Assembly: GCF_018390695.1 (NCBI RefSeq)
Contig: NZ_JAHBGF010000028.1
Location: 186,001 to 250,000 of the forward strand
DNA: 64,000 nt
DNA from: Ancylobacter sonchi
GTDB lineage: Bacteria; Pseudomonadota; Alphaproteobacteria; Rhizobiales; Xanthobacteraceae
Direction: 5' to 3'
The notes beneath the pieces are model-generated. The model had not been told where the DNA came from. It ran no database searches and worked only from the letters and a program-made list of their open reading frames with translations. Of this stretch, positions 1 to 9,010 are shown one piece after another; the stretch's first letter is position 1, and each line of letters begins with the position of its first letter. A program made the translations under genes and the position numbers.

Positions 1-128
1 GCAGGGCGAACATCTGCCGGATGCGTGCAACGTGCCTCTGGAAGAAGCCAAGCCGCCGCACCGGCCCGCCCGCCGAAGATCATGCCTGCCATGGACAGGA
101 CCGTGCCGAGCGCGAATGCACCAACCAT
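1..128 (-). CDS. Possible 5' end of a leftward gene, cut by window edge
   Basis: A leftward reading frame opens with ATG at 128 and stays open to the window edge (about 42 codons). The first residues (MVGAFALGTVLSMAGMIFGG) are hydrophobic and could be a signal peptide or first membrane helix, and a weak purine stretch (gagagcag) precedes the ATG. There is no family match I can recognise in so short a piece. It could be chance coding in GC-rich DNA. The stretch 129-309 between it and the LysR gene shows no convincing gene. Confidence 0.2.
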   Translation of the reverse strand, partial: MVGAFALGTVLSMAGMIFGGRAGAAAWLLPEARCTHPADVRP

Positions 129-309
129 GTCTGCTCTCTGGCGAGACGCCAAGGTCCGGTACGGGAGCTCAGGAAGCAAGGCGGCCTTATCGTGCCGTCC
201 CCGTCGTCAAGAGGCGCGTCCTCTTCCTCAAAGGCGGAGCCTAGGTAGATGACGGACCGCGCCCGGCGAAGGGAGTGGACGCGCAGGTCGCGGGGCCGAG
301 CGTGCGAGG

Positions 310-1224
310 TCAGCCCCTGCGCGGCACAGGTGGCGGGTCGGCAAAGAGCGTCTTGGCCATGAAGGCGACGAAGGCCGCGATCTTGGGCGAGGTATGGCGG
401 CTCGCCGGCCAGAGGATGTGGAAGGCGCCGACATCGGCGATGTACGCGTCGAGCACGCTGACCAGCGTTCCCCGCTCCAGCTGCCGGCGCACGGCGAACA
501 GCGGTAGGCAGGCGAGGCCGAAGCCTTCCTCAGCCAGGTAGATTTGCGGTTCCAGCGTGCTGGCAACGCTGGTGACGGGCAGTTCGATCGCGAGTTCGCC
601 TCCGTCCCGCCGCAACGGCCAACGCTCCAGCTTTCCTGTCGAGGGGAAACGGTGATGGTGGCAAGCGTGCTGCGCCAGATCCTCCGGGTTGAGCGGCGTA
701 CCCCTGGCGGCGAGATAGTCCGGAGACGCGACGATACGGTGCGAGAAAGTGCCGAGCTTGCGCATCATCAGGCGGGAATCCTGCGCCTCGCCTGTGCGGA
801 TCACGGCATCGAAGCCCTCGTCGATCACGTCGACCAGCCTGTCGGTGAAGTCGAGATCGAGCTCGATCTCGGGGTATGCACGCATGAAGGCCATCACCGC
901 CGGCATCATCAGCATGCCGATCAAGGGCAGGCTCACCCGCAGCTTGCCGCGCGGCACCTCATGTGTCTGCGAAAGTTCCAGCTCGGCGGCCTCGATCTCG
1001 CAGACGATCTTGCGACAGCGGTCGCGGAACAGGCTGCCCTCGGGGGTCAGCGTGATCGAGCGGGTCGAGCGGTGAAACAGCCTGACACCGAGCCGTTCCT
1101 CCAGCCGCGCCACTGCCTTGCCGATCGCCGAAGCCGAAACACCGAGCTGGCGCCCGGCCGCCACGAAGCTGCGCGTCTCGGCAGCCTGCAGGAAGGCACT
1201 GAGCCCCGCCATCTTGTCGATCAT
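310..1224 (-). CDS. LysR-family transcriptional regulator
   Basis: DNA-binding regulator of about 304 aa, the usual LysR length. The N-terminal winged helix (residues about 5-60) carries the family pattern with SFVAAGRQLGVSASAIGKAV, followed by the RLEERLGVRLFHRSTR stretch; the rest is a periplasmic-binding-fold effector domain resembling the type that ends with a clear VGAFHILWP segment. I chose ATG at 1224 rather than 1230 because GGAGG sits 7 nt upstream of the former and only 1 nt from the latter. It is divergent from the MFS exporter gene starting at 1342, the classic arrangement for a LysR regulator controlling its neighbour. The effector is unknown. Confidence 0.9.
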   Translation of the reverse strand: MIDKMAGLSAFLQAAETRSFVAAGRQLGVSASAIGKAVARLEERLGVRLFHRSTRSITLTPEGSLFRDRCRKIVCEIEAAELELSQTHEVPRGKLRVSLPLIGMLMMPAVMAFMRAYPEIELDLDFTDRLVDVIDEGFDAVIRTGEAQDSRLMMRKLGTFSHRIVASPDYLAARGTPLNPEDLAQHACHHHRFPSTGKLERWPLRRDGGELAIELPVTSVASTLEPQIYLAEEGFGLACLPLFAVRRQLERGTLVSVLDAYIADVGAFHILWPASRHTSPKIAAFVAFMAKTLFADPPPVPRRG

Positions 1225-1248
1225 CGTCATGCCTCCGATTGCGGATCA

Positions 1249-1260
1249 TTAAGTCCTTAA
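1249..1260. promoter_or_regulatory. Candidate LysR operator in divergent promoter region
   Basis: The 117-bp gap between the divergent lysR and MFS genes contains the near-perfect dyad TTAAG-TC-CTTAA, 24 bp upstream of the chosen LysR start. LysR proteins usually bind interrupted dyads in such divergent promoters, so this is a plausible autoregulatory site. Assignment is by position and symmetry only; a second palindrome (GTTCGAAC, 1316-1323) lies just upstream of the MFS gene. Confidence 0.3.
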
Positions 1261-1341
1261 AGAACGGAACTCCAGAGTATTTCTCCGCCGCGCACGAGCG
1301 CCTAGCGTTCGTCTCGTTCGAACCGAGGGTTGGCGGGAAAC

Positions 1342-2544
1342 ATGACGACCGAGACGATTGCTTGCACTGATACGGCACCCGGCTCGCACGCCGCCGCAAC
1401 GTTGCCGATTTCGGGCCTGCTGGCGCTGGCGACGGCGGCCTTCATCACCATACTGACCGAGGCGCTCCCGGCCGGACTCCTGCCGCAGATGAGCGCTGGT
1501 CTCGATGTATCGCCCGCGCTCGTCGGCCAGCTCGTCACCGCCTATGCGGTCGGCTCGCTCCTGGCGGCGATCCCACTGACGGCCGCGACGCAAGGCTTAC
1601 GTCGGCGCCCGCTGCTGCTCTGCGCGATCGCGGGCTTCGCCGTAGCGAATACGGTGACGGCGCTGTCGACGGACTACACGCTGACGCTCGTCGCCCGCTT
1701 CATCGCTGGTGTCTCGGCTGGGCTGCTCTGGGCCCTGGTCGCGGGCTATGCCGCACGCATGGCGCCGGAGCATCTCAAGGGCCGTGCTATTGCGATCGCC
1801 ATGGTGGGCACACCGCTGGCGCTGTCCCTCGGCATTCCAGCCGGAACCTTCATCGGCGCCGTGCTGGGTTGGCGAATGACCTTCCTCGGCATGAGCTTCA
1901 TGACGCTGTTGCTGATCGGATGGGTGCTTTGGCAGGTGCCGGGTTTCGCCGGTCAACCCGCCGAACGGCGGGCCGGGTTTCGTCAGGTCTTCCGGCTGCC
2001 GGGCGTGCGACCTATCCTCCTGGTGACGCTGCTCTTCGTGCTGGCGCACAACATCCTCTACACCTACATCGCGCCGTTCCTCGCCTCCGCGGGCCTGACG
2101 CAGCGCGTCGATCTCGTCCTCTTCGCCTTCGGCGCAGCCGCGCTCGGCAGTATCGCGCTGACCGGCCTGCTGATCGACCGGCATCTGCGCAGGCTGGTTC
2201 TCGCGAGCGCGGCCCTGTTCCTTGGCGCCAGTCTCTCGCTCGGTCTCTGGAGTGCCGAGCCGGGCCCGGCTCTCATCGCCGTCGCGGTCTGGGGCCTCGC
2301 TTTCGGCGGCGCCGCGACCCTGTTCCAGACGGCGCTCGCCGAGGCCGCTGGCGACGCCGCCGATCTGGCGCAATCGATGCTGGTCACCGCCTGGAACATG
2401 GCCATTGCCGGTGGCGGGCTGATCGGGGGGGTGCTGCTCGACACACTCGGCGTCGCGGCTTTCCCGTGGGTGCTGATCGCGCTGCTGGTCCCGGTGTTCC
2501 TCATCGCCCACGCGGAGCGACGCCACGGCTTTCCGTCGGCCTGA
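1342..2544 (+). CDS. MFS exporter, DHA1 (drug:H+ antiporter) type
   Basis: Inner-membrane secondary transporter of about 400 aa with 12 predicted helices, resembling the AraJ/YdhP/Cmr group of DHA1 exporters. The helix 1-2 region with LTEALPAGLLPQMSAGL, the G-Q-L-V-T-A-Y-A-V-G stretch in helix 2 and RRRPLLL after it are typical of this group. A TTG at 1330 is an in-frame alternative start, but ATG at 1342 gives the usual N-terminus. It is divergent from a LysR gene and 40 bp upstream of a serine hydrolase gene, so the pair may form a small LysR-controlled export/hydrolysis unit. The exported compound cannot be told from sequence. Confidence 0.88.
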   Translation: MTTETIACTDTAPGSHAAATLPISGLLALATAAFITILTEALPAGLLPQMSAGLDVSPALVGQLVTAYAVGSLLAAIPLTAATQGLRRRPLLLCAIAGFAVANTVTALSTDYTLTLVARFIAGVSAGLLWALVAGYAARMAPEHLKGRAIAIAMVGTPLALSLGIPAGTFIGAVLGWRMTFLGMSFMTLLLIGWVLWQVPGFAGQPAERRAGFRQVFRLPGVRPILLVTLLFVLAHNILYTYIAPFLASAGLTQRVDLVLFAFGAAALGSIALTGLLIDRHLRRLVLASAALFLGASLSLGLWSAEPGPALIAVAVWGLAFGGAATLFQTALAEAAGDAADLAQSMLVTAWNMAIAGGGLIGGVLLDTLGVAAFPWVLIALLVPVFLIAHAERRHGFPSA

Positions 2545-2584
2545 TCGATCCGCCGTTCCATCGACCATCATGAAGGAAACACCC

Positions 2585-3769
2585 ATGCACGCGCTCACGC
2601 CGAGCCCTGTCTCCAGCCCCACCTCCGTGCACGCGATGGAAGCGCGTCTCGACGCGGCCATCGCGCAGGCGATCGCCCGCAAGCGCATCGTCGGTACCGT
2701 CGTGCTGGTCGCTCGCGATGGCGATGTCATCTATCGACGCGCCCTGGGCATGGCGGACCGCGAGATGAACCGACCGATGCGGGAGGATGCCTTGTTCCGG
2801 CTGGCCTCGGTCTCGAAGCTCTTCGTGTCGGTCGCAGCCATGGCGCTCCTGGCGCAAGGGCGGCTTTCGCTCGACGAACCGATCACGACATGGCTGCCCA
2901 CTTTCCGCCCTACGTTGCCGGGCGGCGAGCTCACGACAATCACGCCCCGGCATCTGCTGTCTCACACCGCCGGTCTGGGCTATGGCTTCCTGGAGTCGGA
3001 GGACGGCCCTTATCATCGCGCCGGCGTCTCCGACGGCATGGACAGGGTTGGTATCTCGCTCGACGAGAACCTCCGCCGCCTGGCTTCCGTCCCGCTGCTG
3101 TTCGCGCCCGGCACGGCCTGGACCTATTCGTTGTCGATCGATGTGCTCGGCGCGGTCGTGGCTTCGGCGTTCGGCGCGCCGTTGCCGGATGCTGTTCGTG
3201 CGCTGATCACCCGGCCACTCGGTCTCGGCGATACGGGCTTCAGTGTTTGTGACTCTGCAAGGCTCGCGGCGGCCTATGTCGATGATCAGCCAGAACCGCG
3301 CCGCATGCGCGAGCCCGATCGCATCCCGATGCTGGAAGGACTTGCCGATATCATCATGGACCCGGCAAGGGCCTTCGACGCGGATGCCTTCCCGTCCGGC
3401 GGCGCCGGCATGATCGGTACGGTCGAAGATACCCTGCGCCTGCTGGAGACGCTGCGCAGCGGAGGCGGCTCGCTGTTGCCGCCGGATTTGGTCGCGGAAA
3501 TGGCACACGTCCAGACCGGCAGCCTTCCCATCGTCGGCTGGCCAGGCTGGGGTTACGGCCTCGGATTTTCGATCCTGAAGGATGCAGCCGAGGCTGACAC
3601 CCCGGAAACTCCTGGCACTTGGCGATGGGGCGGTGCCTATGGCCATTCCTGGTTCGTCGATCCCACAGCGAAACTCAGCGTCGTCGCGTTCACCAATACG
3701 GCACTCGAGGGCATGTCCGGCGGCGGGCGCTTTCCGCAGGAGATCTGCCGGGCAGTCTATGGCCCATGA
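2585..3769 (+). CDS. Serine hydrolase of the beta-lactamase/EstB family
   Basis: About 394 aa with a class-C beta-lactamase fold (Pfam Beta-lactamase). The nucleophile motif S-x-x-K is visible as SVSK in LASVSKLF near residue 78, and the tyrosine motif as YSL in TYSLSIDVLG. The HLLSHTAGLGYG and FTNT stretches are typical of the EstB/penicillin-binding-like esterases. There is no signal peptide, so it is probably a cytoplasmic esterase or peptidase, not a classical lactamase. ATG at 2585 was preferred over 2570 because AAGGAAA at 2573-2579 lies 5 nt upstream. It follows the MFS gene by 40 bp and is probably cotranscribed with it. Confidence 0.87.
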   Translation: MHALTPSPVSSPTSVHAMEARLDAAIAQAIARKRIVGTVVLVARDGDVIYRRALGMADREMNRPMREDALFRLASVSKLFVSVAAMALLAQGRLSLDEPITTWLPTFRPTLPGGELTTITPRHLLSHTAGLGYGFLESEDGPYHRAGVSDGMDRVGISLDENLRRLASVPLLFAPGTAWTYSLSIDVLGAVVASAFGAPLPDAVRALITRPLGLGDTGFSVCDSARLAAAYVDDQPEPRRMREPDRIPMLEGLADIIMDPARAFDADAFPSGGAGMIGTVEDTLRLLETLRSGGGSLLPPDLVAEMAHVQTGSLPIVGWPGWGYGLGFSILKDAAEADTPETPGTWRWGGAYGHSWFVDPTAKLSVVAFTNTALEGMSGGGRFPQEICRAVYGP

Positions 3770-3858
3770 TGTTCTTAACCCGCCGGCCGCCACCTAAGGT
3801 GTGCGGACAAATCGCTGTCGCAGTCGGCCGCCCTCGGTCCAGAGTGTCGGCTTTCGGG

Positions 3859-3875
3859 CGGACGCCCAGCGTCCG
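3859..3875 (+). terminator. Hairpin downstream of serine hydrolase
   Basis: CGGACGC and GCGTCCG form a 7-bp stem with a 3-nt loop, about 90 bp after the serine hydrolase stop codon and shortly before the convergent end of the next gene. The following TTCTT is a poor U-tract, so this is a weak terminator candidate. Confidence 0.35.
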
Positions 3876-3907
3876 TTCTTGGCGCGAAGCTGAACGTCCA
3901 GCACAAG

Positions 3908-5182
3908 CTAAACAGTAGCCGTCTTGTCGCGACGTAGCCGGACGGTCAGCATCAACAGTCCTGCAATCAGAAACGAGGCGGCGAGCGCTGTGGCGGTCGT
4001 GATGAACTGGCCGCCGCTCATATCCAGCAGGATCCCGCCCAGGCGTGGGCCCAAAAAGCCGCCGAGATTGCCCACAGCGTTGATGAGACCTGCTGCGGCG
4101 CCCGCTGCCGCCACAGGCACCGCCCGCGACGCCGCCGCCCAGAATGGCCCTTCGTAGGATAGCGCACCGCCCATAGCTACGCAGATGAAGAAGACCGAAA
4201 GAATGACGAAAGACTGTCCGATCATGACTGAGGCAACGAGGCTGAAGGCGGCCAGAACGAGCGACATTAGCACATGACGCTGGTAGCGCCGATTGCGGTC
4301 AACCCACCAGCCATTCGCCCACATGAACACGATTGCCGTGCAGTAAGGCAGCGCGGCGATCAGTCCCACCGCGCCAAAACCCGCTTCCGTAAGGGTCTTC
4401 AGCAAGGACGGCAGCCACATGTTCAGGCCGTAAAATCCCACCTGAATAAAAAATGACACCGCAACCAGCAGCAACACGGAAGGCTCACTGAAGATGCGAC
4501 GGAACGACGAGGCTTCCGGCTCGCCGACAGCATCTGCGGCTAGCGATTTCTCGATGAAGTCGCGTTCGGCGGGCGAGCACCACGACGCGTCGCGAGGTCT
4601 GTCGGCGACCATCAGCCACCAGACGGGCGTGGCGATGAGGAAGGGCAGCGCGCCTTCCACGAGCAGCATCGTGCGCCAATTGCTGTGCTCCACGATGAAG
4701 CCGGACAGCGGCTGGGTGATGATCGAGGCGATCGCCAGGTTCGTCATCCAGAAGCTGTAAGCCCGCGCCCGTTCGGACATTGGAAACCAGTTGTTGATGA
4801 GAACCAGCGTGGCCGGCCAGACGCCGCCCTCAGCTACGCCCAGGACGAAGCGGGCAAGGACTAGTTCGTCGAAGCTGCTGGCAAGGCCACACCAGATCGC
4901 GGCGCATCCCCAGAGCAGGATCATGATGCCCACAGCCTTTTTGGGGCTCCAATGTGTGGCGAGCAGGCCGCCAGGAATCTGGAACAGCGTGTAGCCGATG
5001 AAGAAGATGCCAGCCGCGAAGCCTTGGTCCGCTTTGCTTACGGCGAATTCCTGGCCGATACCGGCGAATGCGTAGCTGATGTTCGTTCGGTCCATGAACG
5101 AGATGATGTAAACCACCATCGCCGCCGGGATGAGCCGCTTCCAGCGCATTCCACCGACCGTCGCTCTCGTCGCCGCGTCCAT
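3908..5182 (-). CDS. MFS permease, anion:cation symporter (ACS) family
   Basis: Inner-membrane importer of about 424 aa with 12 helices. The N-terminal region (YIISFMDRTNISYAFAGIG), the RFVLGVAEGGVWPATLVL loop and the NWFP motif are characteristic of the ACS family, which carries organic anions such as glucarate, galactonate, tartrate and phthalate. Start ATG at 5182 is preferred over 5203 because a run of G (GGGGGG) lies 5 nt upstream. It is not in an obvious operon: its left neighbour is convergent and the upstream gene ends 110 bp away. The substrate is not determinable; an organic acid is likely. Confidence 0.88.
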   Translation of the reverse strand: MDAATRATVGGMRWKRLIPAAMVVYIISFMDRTNISYAFAGIGQEFAVSKADQGFAAGIFFIGYTLFQIPGGLLATHWSPKKAVGIMILLWGCAAIWCGLASSFDELVLARFVLGVAEGGVWPATLVLINNWFPMSERARAYSFWMTNLAIASIITQPLSGFIVEHSNWRTMLLVEGALPFLIATPVWWLMVADRPRDASWCSPAERDFIEKSLAADAVGEPEASSFRRIFSEPSVLLLVAVSFFIQVGFYGLNMWLPSLLKTLTEAGFGAVGLIAALPYCTAIVFMWANGWWVDRNRRYQRHVLMSLVLAAFSLVASVMIGQSFVILSVFFICVAMGGALSYEGPFWAAASRAVPVAAAGAAAGLINAVGNLGGFLGPRLGGILLDMSGGQFITTATALAASFLIAGLLMLTVRLRRDKTATV

Positions 5183-5279
5183 GCCGTCCCCCCGGACTTT
5201 CATTCGACCATCAACAGGTGTTTTGTTGGTATCTGCAAGACGCAGCCTGCGCAGGAAATGCTACGCCAGCTTATTTACT

Positions 5280-5307
5280 CTGTGACGGGGCTCAATCTGC
5301 GTCACAG
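5280..5307 (-). terminator. Hairpin at the 3' end of the large regulator gene
   Basis: CTGTGAC and GTCACAG (7-bp arms, 14-nt loop) flank the stop codon of the regulator at 5292. No U-tract follows on the minus strand, so termination would be weak; the structure might instead affect mRNA stability. Some of the 110-bp gap to 5182 must also hold the promoter of the ACS permease. Confidence 0.3.
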
Positions 5308-8300
5308 ACGGCTCTCGATCCCAGCAGCGTGCTGGCCCGCATCAGCGCCGGCGCCGAGAACCCTTCCGTGAAACGCTTATAGATCGGTGCCAGCAGCGGG
5401 CGCACCTCCGGCTCCCGGCCCTGTCTAAGCCAACGCTCTGAAAGGCCCACCGCCGCGCATAACTCCCAGTACAGCGCCTGCTCCTGCCGCGAGAGATCGA
5501 TCGCGCGCAGGAAGACCTGCTCCGCGGCTGGGTCGTCGGGATGGCGCAGAGCGAGGAGCCGGCCATAGATGCATTGCAACTCGGGAACATACTCCAAATA
5601 GTCGGTCTGCTCCGCGCAACTCACCGCCGCTTCGACTTCTGCGAGACCTTCCTCTGTATGGCCCGCAGCGGTCAGCGCCTCGCCGAAATAGCCGCGAAAC
5701 GGCATCAGGAAGGACTGATAGCCGGTGGCCTCAAGCTGGGCCAGGCCTGAGCGCAGCGCCACGACACCGGCGGCGGGCTCGCCCCGCATGGCGAGGGCAC
5801 GCCCCTTCGCACACAGCGCCACGGCGCGGAAGGTTGAGAGCGCGTAGCGGTCCGCCTGCTCCTGAATGGTCGCGATATGACGTTCAGCCCGATCGAGCGC
5901 ACCGATCTCGGGAAATAGCAGGCAGGCCGGTCGAGCCAGCGCCAGGCACAGCGCGACCGGCTGCCCGACAAGCCGGGCCTCTTCCATCGACCGCTCGGCC
6001 GCTCGTATCGCCGCATCGATGAGGCCGCGTGCAAGCAGGCAGGACGACAGATGCCCGTGGGCGGACGCGATCTCGTTGATACCCAGCGATGGTACCTTGC
6101 TACGCCGTGGCGCCAGCGAATGATCGTGGATGGCGCGCTCGAGCAGGCGCGAGGATTCGGCATATTCCGCCAGATAAAGCAGAGACATGCCGACCATGAG
6201 GTCTGCCGTGCGCGCTGGCGCCGGGTCGGTTTCGCTGCGTGCTAGGTCAGCATAGCGTCGGCTGAGTTGCAATGCCTTATGCAGGTCCAGTGAGCGCAGA
6301 TTGATCTGCCAGAGGCTGTGCACCGCGCGTTTCTGGTACTCGACATCCCCGGTAACCTCCGCAAGAGCAAGCGCCTGCGCCAGATTGGTGTAGGTTGCGG
6401 GCGTCATGCCCTCGGTGAACATGAGGGACTGGCCGAGAGCACAGCGCAGGACCATTTCCTGTTCGGCAGTCACCGCGCTATTGAGATTGGCCACGGCCCT
6501 GGCGGTCCAGTCGCTGCACTCGCCCAGCAGCGGCGCGGCCAGCCAGAAGGCGACGGCGGCGGCGGTAAGGGCGACGCCGAGGGTCGTGTCGCCCGAGGTG
6601 GAGAACGCCCAGGACAGCGCCGCACGCAGATTGTCGATCTCGCGGGCGTAACGGGGCAGTTCCTCGGCGCTGATATCCGGATCGGAATTGAAGGTGGCGA
6701 AGAAGTCACGGAAGTACTCCGCCTGCCGGCGCGCTGTAGCGTGTCCGTCGCCGCTGCTGGCGAGCTTGTCCATCGCGTAGGCACGCACGGTCTCAAGCAG
6801 ACGCCAGCGCTCGTCCGCCGTGCTGCGATCAAAGGTGACGATCGACTTTTCGACGAGGCTCGACAGGCAGTCCGCGACCTCGGTCGGGGAATGATCGCAC
6901 ATCACCGCGCACGCCGCCTCGAACGTGAAACCGCCGGGAAAGACCGCCAGCCGATGCAGCAGCCGACGTTCGACCTCCGGCAGCAGAGCGTAGCTCCAGT
7001 CGAAAACCGCGCGCAGCGTCCGATGGCGTGGCAATGCCGTGCGGCGTCCGGTGGTGAGCAGCGCGAAGCGGTTTTCCAGCCCGTCGGCGACGCGGGAGAG
7101 CCCTAAGGAGGTGGAACGGGCTGCGGCGAACTCGATCGCCAGCGGCAGCCCGTCGAGGCGACGGCAAATGCCGGCTATGGAGCGCAAATTCTGCCCGTCG
7201 CGCAGGCCGGCCACATGCGGCGCCTCGGCCAGCCCGAGGAACATCTGCACGGCGCTATTGCTCAGTATCTCGTCCGGCAGCGCGGATTCCTGCTGGGGAA
7301 CATCGAGAGGCGGCACACGATAGACGTATTCGCCGTTGATCCTCAGGGTCTCGCGGCTGGTCGCGACGATGACGGCGTTCGGCGCCAACCGGACGACGGC
7401 TTCTGCCAGCTGCGCCGCCGAGCCGATAAGATGCTCGCAATTGTCCAGCACGAGGAGAAGGCGGTCGTGGCCGATGGCGCGTGCCACACCTTCCGCCGAC
7501 ATCGGGCGGCCATTGGCCTTAAGGCCGATGGCCTCGCCCACGGCGACCGGCACCAGGTTCGGATCGGCCAGCGAGGCCAGCTCCACGAGCCAGACGCCGG
7601 CGTCAAATCGGACGAGAAGGCTGCGCGCCAGTTCCACGGCCAGCGCGGTCTTGCCGATGCCGCCCGGCCCGGTGAGGGTGACGATCCTATAGGCGGAGCA
7701 CGCCTCCTGCAGGAATGCGAAGGAGGCCGCCCGCCCCACAAGGTCGTTCGCGGCGGCGGGCAGATTTGTCGAAGCCATGCTGCGCGGCAGGGAAGGCGGG
7801 GGCGGCGGCGCGCTGGTCGTGTGCACGCTCCATTCGCCGACCAGCCGGAAGCCGCGCCCGGAGATTGTCTTCAGCATGGCCCGGTACGAACCGAGCGCCT
7901 TGCGGATCGCTGATATGTGGACGTCGATGGCAGTTTCGCCGACGGTCGCGCCGGACCAGACGATGTCGAGCAGTTCGCCCCGCGTGACGACTTCGTTGGC
8001 GGCTTGGACCAGCACCGCGAGGATATCGAAGGCCCGGCCGCCGATCGGCACGGCCCCGCGGCGAACGCGCACCTGTCGCAGCAGCAAATCGATTTCGCAT
8101 TCCTCGGAACGGTAGATCGGCTGGCGGTCCGCCGATGTCAGATCGGAGGGCGGCTGCCGAGGGCGCGCCGGATCGGCGTTGATCGCCGCGGACAACAGAA
8201 CCCAGTCGCCGAGCAGCCGATAGCCTTTGCCCGATATGGTTCTCAACAAGGCCCGGTTCACGCCGAGCGCCTTGCGGATCGCGGAAATCTGCACCTGAAG

Positions 8301-8531
8301 GGCCGTGTCGCCGACCACGACCTTGGGCCACACGCGCGACATCAGCTCCGATTTCGCGACCGTGGCTCCCGAGGCTTCGATCAATATCTGCGAGATTTCG
8401 AACGCGCGACGGCTTATGGCGAGCACCGATCCGTTCACCCGCAACTCGCGGTGCCGGACGTCCATTTCCAGCCGATCTGGCGGGTTTTCGAACGACAGCA
8501 GGTTGGCGCCGATCTGTCGTTCGGCACCCAT
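5292..8531 (-). CDS. Sensor-regulator with two tandem winged helices, STAND-type ATPase and TPR-like C-terminus
   Basis: Protein of about 1079 aa. Residues about 15-112 and 140-237 are two consecutive OmpR/PhoB-type winged helices (Trans_reg_C). They align closely with each other: SAIRKALG appears in both, and SGKGYRLLGDW matches SGRGFRLVGEW. An NTPase module follows, with Walker A GPGGIGKT near residue 288, Walker B-like LLLVLDNCEHL, LVGRAASF at its start and a sensor-like LPLAIEFAAARS. The C-terminal half is alpha-helical and Ala/Leu-rich, TPR-like, as in MalT/AfsR-type STAND regulators. ATG at 8531 has GGAGGGAGGA upstream; an earlier ATG at 8567 lacks a site. It is divergent from the enzyme operon starting at 9011 and is the likely activator of it. 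Relatives usually carry one winged helix. Confidence 0.85.
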   Translation of the reverse strand: MGAERQIGANLLSFENPPDRLEMDVRHRELRVNGSVLAISRRAFEISQILIEASGATVAKSELMSRVWPKVVVGDTALQVQISAIRKALGVNRALLRTISGKGYRLLGDWVLLSAAINADPARPRQPPSDLTSADRQPIYRSEECEIDLLLRQVRVRRGAVPIGGRAFDILAVLVQAANEVVTRGELLDIVWSGATVGETAIDVHISAIRKALGSYRAMLKTISGRGFRLVGEWSVHTTSAPPPPPSLPRSMASTNLPAAANDLVGRAASFAFLQEACSAYRIVTLTGPGGIGKTALAVELARSLLVRFDAGVWLVELASLADPNLVPVAVGEAIGLKANGRPMSAEGVARAIGHDRLLLVLDNCEHLIGSAAQLAEAVVRLAPNAVIVATSRETLRINGEYVYRVPPLDVPQQESALPDEILSNSAVQMFLGLAEAPHVAGLRDGQNLRSIAGICRRLDGLPLAIEFAAARSTSLGLSRVADGLENRFALLTTGRRTALPRHRTLRAVFDWSYALLPEVERRLLHRLAVFPGGFTFEAACAVMCDHSPTEVADCLSSLVEKSIVTFDRSTADERWRLLETVRAYAMDKLASSGDGHATARRQAEYFRDFFATFNSDPDISAEELPRYAREIDNLRAALSWAFSTSGDTTLGVALTAAAVAFWLAAPLLGECSDWTARAVANLNSAVTAEQEMVLRCALGQSLMFTEGMTPATYTNLAQALALAEVTGDVEYQKRAVHSLWQINLRSLDLHKALQLSRRYADLARSETDPAPARTADLMVGMSLLYLAEYAESSRLLERAIHDHSLAPRRSKVPSLGINEIASAHGHLSSCLLARGLIDAAIRAAERSMEEARLVGQPVALCLALARPACLLFPEIGALDRAERHIATIQEQADRYALSTFRAVALCAKGRALAMRGEPAAGVVALRSGLAQLEATGYQSFLMPFRGYFGEALTAAGHTEEGLAEVEAAVSCAEQTDYLEYVPELQCIYGRLLALRHPDDPAAEQVFLRAIDLSRQEQALYWELCAAVGLSERWLRQGREPEVRPLLAPIYKRFTEGFSAPALMRASTLLGSRAVCDAD

Positions 8532-9010
8532 GCGCAGTTCCTCCCTCCGTGGCTCTCGCGACATCACAAAGCGCTGTCGCTACGTCGCGCGACGGCTTTG
8601 AACTTAAGCAATTTCAGGATTGTTAAGGTGGGCCCATATCGGCGTCAATTGCCGTGCCCCGCCGAAAGCCCACCTGCCAAAGGTTGCGGGCCAATCGCAC
8701 GGTCGGCCATGCCAAAAGCAATCTTAAAGATCTTTATGGTCGGGCCTAAGGACAGCTGATGCCCTGGTGACTACAGTCTGGTCAAAGGTGTTCAAGGTTG
8801 AATGGGGCGGTGATCCGGGCGCACAAAGTGTCGACTGTGAGCATATCTATCCAACGTTGAAGATAACATCTGCACGGGACACGTAAAGCAGCACGACTCT
8901 CCTTTCGTGCCCAACACGCTTTCAAAAATCCGATGGGCGCGCCTCCGCTCTAATAATCCCGAACTATTGACCGGACACGCGCGATGGCCGCGGCCCCTGG
9001 AGAGCCATTG
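8532..9010. promoter_or_regulatory. Divergent promoter region between sensor-regulator and enzyme operon
   Basis: A 479-bp gene-free stretch, AT-richer than its surroundings. It must carry both divergent promoters. It contains an imperfect dyad CTTAAGCAAT...ATTGTTAAG (8603-8627), the perfect 12-bp palindrome TAAAGATCTTTA (8725-8736) and a TTGACC element near 8967. No small gene with a credible ribosome site was seen. The dyads are candidate operators for the regulator or another factor, supported only by symmetry and position. Confidence 0.45.
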
